Origin: CAWGCE01 sp964480915
Lineage (GTDB): Bacteria; Planctomycetota; Planctomycetia; Pirellulales; Pirellulaceae
Length of the DNA: 19,444 nt
Direction: 5' to 3'
Assembly (NCBI GenBank): GCA_964480915.1
Contig: CAYZRS010000083.1
Coordinates: 1 to 19,444 of the forward strand
Shown one piece after another: positions 14,546-19,444 of this stretch (the first letter of the stretch is position 1; every line of letters starts with the position of its first letter). A program made the translations under genes and the position numbers. The notes beneath the pieces were generated by a model. The model saw only the letters and a program-made list of their open reading frames with translations, ran no database searches and was not told where the DNA came from.

Positions 14546-15841
14546 CTACTCCAAGTGCCCGGCGACGCGGGTCGTTTCTTCCGTGATGGGGGTGGTTTCC
14601 GGGGCACTGCGGACCGAATCGGGGCTCACCTCTTTCAGGCACTTGGCGATCTGCCGCACGGCTTGCCGGAGCCGATTCTCGTTTTCGACGAGCGACATGC
14701 GAACGTAGCCTTCGCCACTCGGTCCAAAGCCGCTACCGGGGCTTACGGCGACGTTGCCCCGATTCAAGAGAGTCATGGCAAAGTCCATCGTGGGGACGTT
14801 GCGCCACGCTGCGGGAATCTTGGCCCAGACGAACATGCCGGCCTGAGGTGGCGTCACCTCCCATCCGATTCGCTGCAAGCCTTCCACCAAAACGTCGCGG
14901 CGCTGCTGATAGATTTCCGACTGATGCTTAATCTGGGCGTCGCCATTGCGCATCGCCACGATCGAGGCGATTTGGACCGCTTGGAACATGCCGTAGTCGT
15001 AATAGCCTTTGATGACGCTCAGGCCGCGGATCATTTCCTTATTCCCGCAGCAAAAGCCAACACGCCAGCCGGCCATGTTGTAGCCTTTGCTCATCGTTGT
15101 GAATTCCACGCCGACGTCGCTAGCACCTGGTGCGCTAAGGAAGCTGGGCGGTTGGTAGCCATCGAAACCGATGTCGGCGTAAGCAAAATCGCTGATGACC
15201 ATGAATCCGTAACGTTTCGCCAGTCTCACCACTTCCACAAAAAATTCAGGCTCGACCGTGACGGTCGAAGGATTGTGGGGATAGCAAATGATCAGCAGCT
15301 TCGGTTTGGGCACGAGATGCTGGCACGTGTAAGCCACGTTCGAGAGGAATTTTTCACCGTCGGCAACGTCCAGCGTAATCACGTTTCCGGATGCGAGCGC
15401 GATGGCGTACATGTGAACGGGGAAATAGGGAGCCGGTACGATCGCCGTATCGCCTGGCCCCATCAAAGCCAAGCACATGTGCGAAAAGCCCTCTTTCGAA
15501 CCCAGACACGCGATCACTTCCTCATCCGGATCGAGTCGCACACCGTGCTTCTTCAGATACTTTCCTGCGATTTCGCGGCGCAGGTTGATGATGCCGTTCG
15601 ACTTGCTGTAGCCATGGTTTTTGGGATCGCTAGCCGCTTCGGCCAGTTTTTCAATGACTTCGTCGGTCGGTGGGTCGGACGGGTTGCCCATCCCCAGATC
15701 GATGACGTCATCGCCAGCACGACGCTTTTGGTAAAGCAACGCATTGATCTGGCCAAACATGTAGGGTGGCAATCGGAGGACGCGCGAAGCGAGTTGCACC
15801 GAAAATTCGTCCGCAGGTTGTGGCTGAGAATCTGCTGTCAT
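14546..15841 (-). CDS. alaC: AlaC-like class I/II aminotransferase
   Basis: The 431-residue protein, from the ATG at 15841 (a TTG three codons earlier is less likely), follows E. coli AlaC closely as I remember it. RLPPYMFGQINAL at 23-35, GMGNPSDPP at 50-58, HGYSKSNGI at 76-84, GSKEGFSH at 114-121 and SKGYNMAGWRVGF at 251-263 match that layout. Lys252 is the Schiff-base lysine for PLP, with Asn190, Asp218, Tyr221 and Arg260 as further cofactor contacts. AlaC makes alanine from pyruvate and glutamate, but relatives such as LL-diaminopimelate or aspartate transaminases share the fold, so substrate is inferred. The C-terminal 25 residues are Ser/Thr/Glu-rich and extra to the family. Confidence 0.88.
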   Translation of the reverse strand: MTADSQPQPADEFSVQLASRVLRLPPYMFGQINALLYQKRRAGDDVIDLGMGNPSDPPTDEVIEKLAEAASDPKNHGYSKSNGIINLRREIAGKYLKKHGVRLDPDEEVIACLGSKEGFSHMCLALMGPGDTAIVPAPYFPVHMYAIALASGNVITLDVADGEKFLSNVAYTCQHLVPKPKLLIICYPHNPSTVTVEPEFFVEVVRLAKRYGFMVISDFAYADIGFDGYQPPSFLSAPGASDVGVEFTTMSKGYNMAGWRVGFCCGNKEMIRGLSVIKGYYDYGMFQAVQIASIVAMRNGDAQIKHQSEIYQQRRDVLVEGLQRIGWEVTPPQAGMFVWAKIPAAWRNVPTMDFAMTLLNRGNVAVSPGSGFGPSGEGYVRMSLVENENRLRQAVRQIAKCLKEVSPDSVRSAPETTPITEETTRVAGHLE

Positions 15842-15860
15842 GATTCCCAAAGCTTAGCGA

Positions 15861-15896
15861 CCCATTCCCCGTTTTGGAATCGGCAGGGCGAATGGG
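15861..15896. promoter_or_regulatory. Weak inverted repeat in the aminotransferase leader
   Basis: CCCATTC at 15861-15867 pairs with GAATGGG at 15890-15896, and the stem can be lengthened by CCC/GGG past a one-base bulge. It lies 20 bp upstream of the aminotransferase start and downstream of the glycosyltransferase stop. No T-tract follows on either strand, so its role is unclear. Confidence 0.3.
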
Positions 15897-15932
15897 GTTG
15901 AGCAGAACTGAGTGAAGACGCGCTCAGGAAGA

Positions 15933-16982
15933 TCAAGCAGCCTGTCTGATTCCGGCCCGAGTCTTGGCGACCATCCGATCGCAGGCCTCGAGAACTCGGT
16001 CGATGGCAATCGATCGGATCGGGCCCGGATCATTTCGCCGTTGTTTGCCGAATAATTCTTGCCAACCGACAGGCAGGATGACTTCGTGGTGGTCTCCGTA
16101 GGGGCCACACTTGGCCGGGTCGGTCGGTCCATACAACGCCACGCATGGTGTATTGCAAGCGGCCGCGATGTGCATGGGGCCTGTATCGCTGCCGACGAAG
16201 AACTTGGCGTGCCGGATGAGCTCGGTAAATTCCATCAGTGAGGTGGGTGGTGCCAAGATGCCGTGTCCGCCCGATTTTTCGACGATCTCTTCTGCCTCTC
16301 GGCGTTCATTTTCTCCTGCCCATGTGACGACGCTCGGAATCTGAAACGACTGGCCCAGATGACGAGCCACGACTCCGAACTGCTTCGGTGGCCACTTCTT
16401 AGACGGCCAACCGGCGCCCGGATTGATCACCGCGAAATCACAATTCAGATGCTGGGCCTGTAAGAAGTTTTTGACGACCGTCGTGGTCGCCTGGTCGCTC
16501 GGTAACGAAAAGCGCACGTTGGGTTGGTCGATTCCCAAAGGCTTCAGCAACTCGAGCGAACGGTCGACGAGATGACTTTTCGTGGCGGAGACGCGTTGGT
16601 TGTTGAGGAAAGGAGCCAGTTCGCGTCCGTGTGGTTTCGCAAAGCCGATGCGTTGTTTGGCGCCGGAAAGCCAGCCCGGCAGGGAACTTTTGGTGAGGCT
16701 TTGCGGATCGATCACGATGTCGAATGAGTCGACTCGAAGCCGCTTCCGTAGTTCAAGGATTTGGACCGGCTGTTTCGTCCAGCCGCTACGAAGAACGACC
16801 AAGTCGTCGACCGCGTCATGCGTGCGCAGTAATTGATCGGTTGGCGATTCAACGAGCCAAGTCGTATGGACGTTCATCTGGTCGCGCAGTGCGCTGACCA
16901 TTGGCAACGTCAAGACACAGTCGCCGATATGGCTCAATCGCGTGATCAACACACGCAGTTGTTTATTCCCTAGGTTCGGCAT
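15933..16982 (-). CDS. Family 9 glycosyltransferase, heptosyltransferase-like
   Basis: From the ATG at 16982 (GGGAAG just upstream) the protein has 349 residues, normal for GT9. The family N-terminus VLITRLSHIGDCVLTLPM at 11-28 corresponds to the usual RxxxxGDxxxTxP element. The C-terminal sugar-nucleotide half has NPGAGWPSKKWP at 187-198, GSDTGPMHIAAA at 264-275 and YGPTDPAKCGPYG at 284-296. Such enzymes add heptose or a similar sugar to the lipopolysaccharide core or other surface glycan, on the inner face of the inner membrane. The exact donor cannot be read off. There are no LPS neighbours here. It lies between the aminotransferase and the helicase on the same strand, with a 119-bp gap to the latter. 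Confidence 0.88.
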   Translation of the reverse strand: MPNLGNKQLRVLITRLSHIGDCVLTLPMVSALRDQMNVHTTWLVESPTDQLLRTHDAVDDLVVLRSGWTKQPVQILELRKRLRVDSFDIVIDPQSLTKSSLPGWLSGAKQRIGFAKPHGRELAPFLNNQRVSATKSHLVDRSLELLKPLGIDQPNVRFSLPSDQATTTVVKNFLQAQHLNCDFAVINPGAGWPSKKWPPKQFGVVARHLGQSFQIPSVVTWAGENERREAEEIVEKSGGHGILAPPTSLMEFTELIRHAKFFVGSDTGPMHIAAACNTPCVALYGPTDPAKCGPYGDHHEVILPVGWQELFGKQRRNDPGPIRSIAIDRVLEACDRMVAKTRAGIRQAA

Positions 16983-17101
16983 GACTTCCCTGTCCCCGAA
17001 TTCGGTCGATGAAATGGCTCTTCCTGAGCGAACGGGGATGGTACTCGACCACCCCGATTGTTCCAAGACGATCGCCGCTAGCATCGATAGTGCTGGGGAC
17101 T

Positions 17102-19396
17102 CTATGCGCGGTTGGTGCCGCGCAGTGGCCGCAGTGGACTGAATTTCAGGCGAAAAGTGACCTCTTCGGCCGTCTGAAAGAACTGCACTTTGCAGGTCGC
17201 CTTGTCGCCGCGACCTGATAGCGAAGTCATTTGGCCCGGACCGTACTGCGGGTGCGTCACCAACATGCCCTCAGAAAAATCGTCGACTTCGACCGGAATC
17301 GATTCGGTCGCCGCGTCCGTTGCCAATTCGGCCGCCGTCATCACCGGTGGCAAGGCGACCGGGTCACGCAGTTGGGGAGTTCTTGGTGGCGGTTCGTATT
17401 CCTCCAGTTGGCAAGACTCGTCGTACTCAGGATGCTGGGCTCTTCGGCTCTCGTCCAATGCGCGAGTTTCGAAGGCGACTTGGGATTCAAATTTGGCCGC
17501 TTCGGGATCGAGCTCCATGAAGAACGGGCTGGCGATCGAGCGGCGTCGTCGTCCGCGGTAATCGCGATGGTGTGTGAAACTGAGATGCAGGTCGGTCTTG
17601 GCCCGAGTAATCCCGACGAACAAGAGCCGCCGCTCTTCCTCCAACTGTTCTGGCGATTCAGAAGATCGTTCGTGCGGCATGATCCCCTGTTCGACCGCGA
17701 TCACAAAGACACGCGGGAATTCGAGTCCCTTCGCGGCGTGTAGCGACATGAGTGTCACCCGGTCCGAATCGGATTCAAATGCGTCCGTCTCGTTGACCAG
17801 TGCCGCTTGTTCGAGGAACGCTTCCAGCGTTGGTTCTTCCGGATGCGCTTCGTCAAAAGCGCGGGCGGCGGTCTGTAATTCTTCAATATTGGCCAGCCGT
17901 TGACGATCTTCTTCAACGGTTGAACCTTCCAGTTGATCGCGGTAACCCGATAGTTTTAAAACAGCGTTGACCAGTTCCGACAGTGGTTCACAGGCGTAGT
18001 GCATCATCTCCTGAACTTCGGCATGAAACTTCTGCAGGGCTTTGGCCGGGCGAGTGCTCATCGAAGCGTGTAAGTCGGGCGCACCGGTTGCCTCCAAGAG
18101 TGACATTTGGTGTTGCCGAGCGAAGTCTTGCAGACGGCCGATCGTTTTCTTGCCGATCCCGCGAGGCGGCGTATTAATGATCCGTTGCAGCCCGACGTCG
18201 TTGCGAGGATTGTTGATCAAATGCAAGTAGGCCAAGACGTCTTTGATTTCTTTCCGTTTATAGAACTCGACGCCGTTAATGATTTGATACGGCACGCCGT
18301 GCAGCTGGAGCGCATGTTCGAGGTTTCGAGAGAGCGCGTTGACGCGAAACAGGATCGCGCAGTCACGGTAAGTCCCTTCGCCGTTGCGAACAGCGGCAGC
18401 AATCGTTTGCGCGATGCCGTTCGCTTCCGCTTCGCCGTCTTCGACCTCGGTGACGTTGACTCGCGAACCCTCTTCGTTTTCCGTGAAAAGCGATTTGGCT
18501 TTTCGTTGAACATTGTGCGCGATCAACGAATCGGCGACACGTAAGATGTTCTGTGTACTGCGGTAATTCTGTTCCAGCCGGACGACGGCGACCTGAGGGT
18601 AGTCGCGTTCGAATTCCAAGATGTTGTTGATGTTCGCGCCACGCCACGCGTAGATCGATTGATCCGGGTCGCCAGTAACGGCCAAATTCGGATGCAGGAT
18701 CGAAAGCGAGCGGACGATCGCATACTGAGCCAGATTCGTATCTTGGTATTCGTCGACGAGGATGTAGCGGTAGCGAGCATCCAATTGTTCACGCAGTCCA
18801 TCGTTGTCGCGGAGCATCGTGGCGACGTGAATTAGCAAGTCATCGAAATCGACCGCGTTCGAATGAAGCAGCCGATTTTGGTAGTGCGGGAAGACTTCTG
18901 CAGCGACCGCATCCAAGCCTGACCGCGCCATTTCGGCCAGTTGCTCGGCCGAAACCAAATCGTTCTTAGCGTTGCTGATAACCCGGGCCAGTTGCCGCGG
19001 AGTGTAGCGTCCGACGTCGATCGATTCACGTTCGATGACCGATTTGAGCGCGGCCAGGCTGTCGTCGGTATCGAAGATCGTAAAGTTCTGCCCCAGCCCT
19101 ACCGTATCGGCATAACGCCTGAGCATTTGGCTGCAGAAGCGATGAAACGTGCTGACCCACACGAAGCTGCCTGGCGAGAGTGCGCTGACACGCGACTGCA
19201 TTTCTTGAGCCGCCTTGTTGGTAAATGTCAGCGCCAAAATTTCTTCGGCATGGATGCCGTGATTGAGTAGATTGGCGACGCGAGTTGTGACGACTCGCGT
19301 TTTGCCGCTGCCCGGCCCAGCGAGTACCAACAGTGGGCCATCGATGTGCTCGACCGCCGTCCGCTGTGCTTCGTTCAGTCCGTTGAATAAGTCCAC
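17102..19396 (-). CDS. pcrA: ATP-dependent DNA helicase, UvrD/PcrA type
   Basis: The complete 764-residue superfamily 1A helicase unwinds DNA 3' to 5' in repair and replication-fork restart. The GTG start at 19396 has GAGGA six bases upstream (TCCTC at 19403-19407 on the plus strand), so the gene is whole. Walker A AGPGSGKT is at 26-33, Walker B DEYQDT at 215-220, motif III GDPDQSIYAWRGA at 242-254, motif IV QNYRSTQNI at about 276-284, and later motifs VTLMSLHAAKGLEF and LLFVGITRAKTDL. The last 58 residues (GMLVTHPQYGPGQM through LKFSPLRPL) match the Tudor-like tail of PcrA/UvrD that contacts RNA polymerase, hinting at a role in transcription-coupled repair. Confidence 0.96.
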   Translation of the reverse strand: MDLFNGLNEAQRTAVEHIDGPLLVLAGPGSGKTRVVTTRVANLLNHGIHAEEILALTFTNKAAQEMQSRVSALSPGSFVWVSTFHRFCSQMLRRYADTVGLGQNFTIFDTDDSLAALKSVIERESIDVGRYTPRQLARVISNAKNDLVSAEQLAEMARSGLDAVAAEVFPHYQNRLLHSNAVDFDDLLIHVATMLRDNDGLREQLDARYRYILVDEYQDTNLAQYAIVRSLSILHPNLAVTGDPDQSIYAWRGANINNILEFERDYPQVAVVRLEQNYRSTQNILRVADSLIAHNVQRKAKSLFTENEEGSRVNVTEVEDGEAEANGIAQTIAAAVRNGEGTYRDCAILFRVNALSRNLEHALQLHGVPYQIINGVEFYKRKEIKDVLAYLHLINNPRNDVGLQRIINTPPRGIGKKTIGRLQDFARQHQMSLLEATGAPDLHASMSTRPAKALQKFHAEVQEMMHYACEPLSELVNAVLKLSGYRDQLEGSTVEEDRQRLANIEELQTAARAFDEAHPEEPTLEAFLEQAALVNETDAFESDSDRVTLMSLHAAKGLEFPRVFVIAVEQGIMPHERSSESPEQLEEERRLLFVGITRAKTDLHLSFTHHRDYRGRRRRSIASPFFMELDPEAAKFESQVAFETRALDESRRAQHPEYDESCQLEEYEPPPRTPQLRDPVALPPVMTAAELATDAATESIPVEVDDFSEGMLVTHPQYGPGQMTSLSGRGDKATCKVQFFQTAEEVTFRLKFSPLRPLRGTNRA

Positions 19397-19444
19397 TTCG
19401 TATCCTCGTCGTGTCTCGAGCGTTTTGGGGCTGGTCGTTGATTT

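Noticed and set aside
14555..15901. 448-codon plus-strand open frame
   Set aside because: It is antisense to the aminotransferase, whose motifs are complete; the composition (many His, Arg, Asp) is typical of a reverse-strand shadow.
17034..17055. Hairpin GGGGATGGT/ACCACCCC between the helicase and glycosyltransferase
   Set aside because: It has a bulge and no T-tract on the minus side, so I do not call it a terminator.

Overview
The window looks like chromosomal DNA from a planctomycete, most likely in the Pirellulaceae (Rhodopirellula/Blastopirellula-like). This rests on overall gene content and protein style: small secreted Cys-rich proteins, a Tad-type membrane anchor fused to a VWA domain, a formylglycine-generating-enzyme-like domain on a membrane anchor, and housekeeping genes scattered rather than grouped in classical operons. 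It is an inference, because there is no rRNA or other phylogenetic marker here. I see no tRNA, rRNA, CRISPR array, transposase or phage gene.

Layout. Positions 1-3045 (+): a two-helix membrane microprotein, a secreted imidazolonepropionase-like amidohydrolase, a GNAT acetyltransferase and two secreted Cys-rich proteins, the second metallothionein-like and closed by a clear intrinsic terminator. Positions 3105-4982 (-): a CstA-type transporter, divergent from the + strand run trxB (thioredoxin reductase), asnS (asparaginyl-tRNA synthetase) and a single-domain rhodanese, which ends at 8129. A hairpin-rich 350-nt leader then precedes a membrane-anchored VWA protein (8481-9509), which ends in a strong terminator.

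Positions 9863-12877 (+): three genes in a row that do not fit housekeeping. They encode a cysteine-free coiled-coil protein, a membrane-anchored FGE-like protein without the catalytic cysteines, and a zinc-ribbon P-loop GTPase. This is the best candidate for an undescribed system. Positions 12908-19396 (-): carA, an AlaC-like aminotransferase, a family 9 glycosyltransferase and a complete PcrA/UvrD helicase. The 513-bp gap between carA and the aminotransferase holds a perfect + strand intrinsic terminator with no gene in front of it and a family of inverted repeats that looks like a small palindromic or MITE-like element.

How they fit. trxB and the rhodanese suggest thiol/sulfur handling, and the two secreted Cys-rich proteins suggest metal or thiol chemistry outside the cytoplasm. 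The coiled-coil/FGE-like/GTPase run suggests a membrane-tethered, nucleotide-regulated complex. The other genes are core metabolism (pyrimidine/arginine precursor, alanine or related transamination), translation, envelope glycan synthesis and DNA repair.
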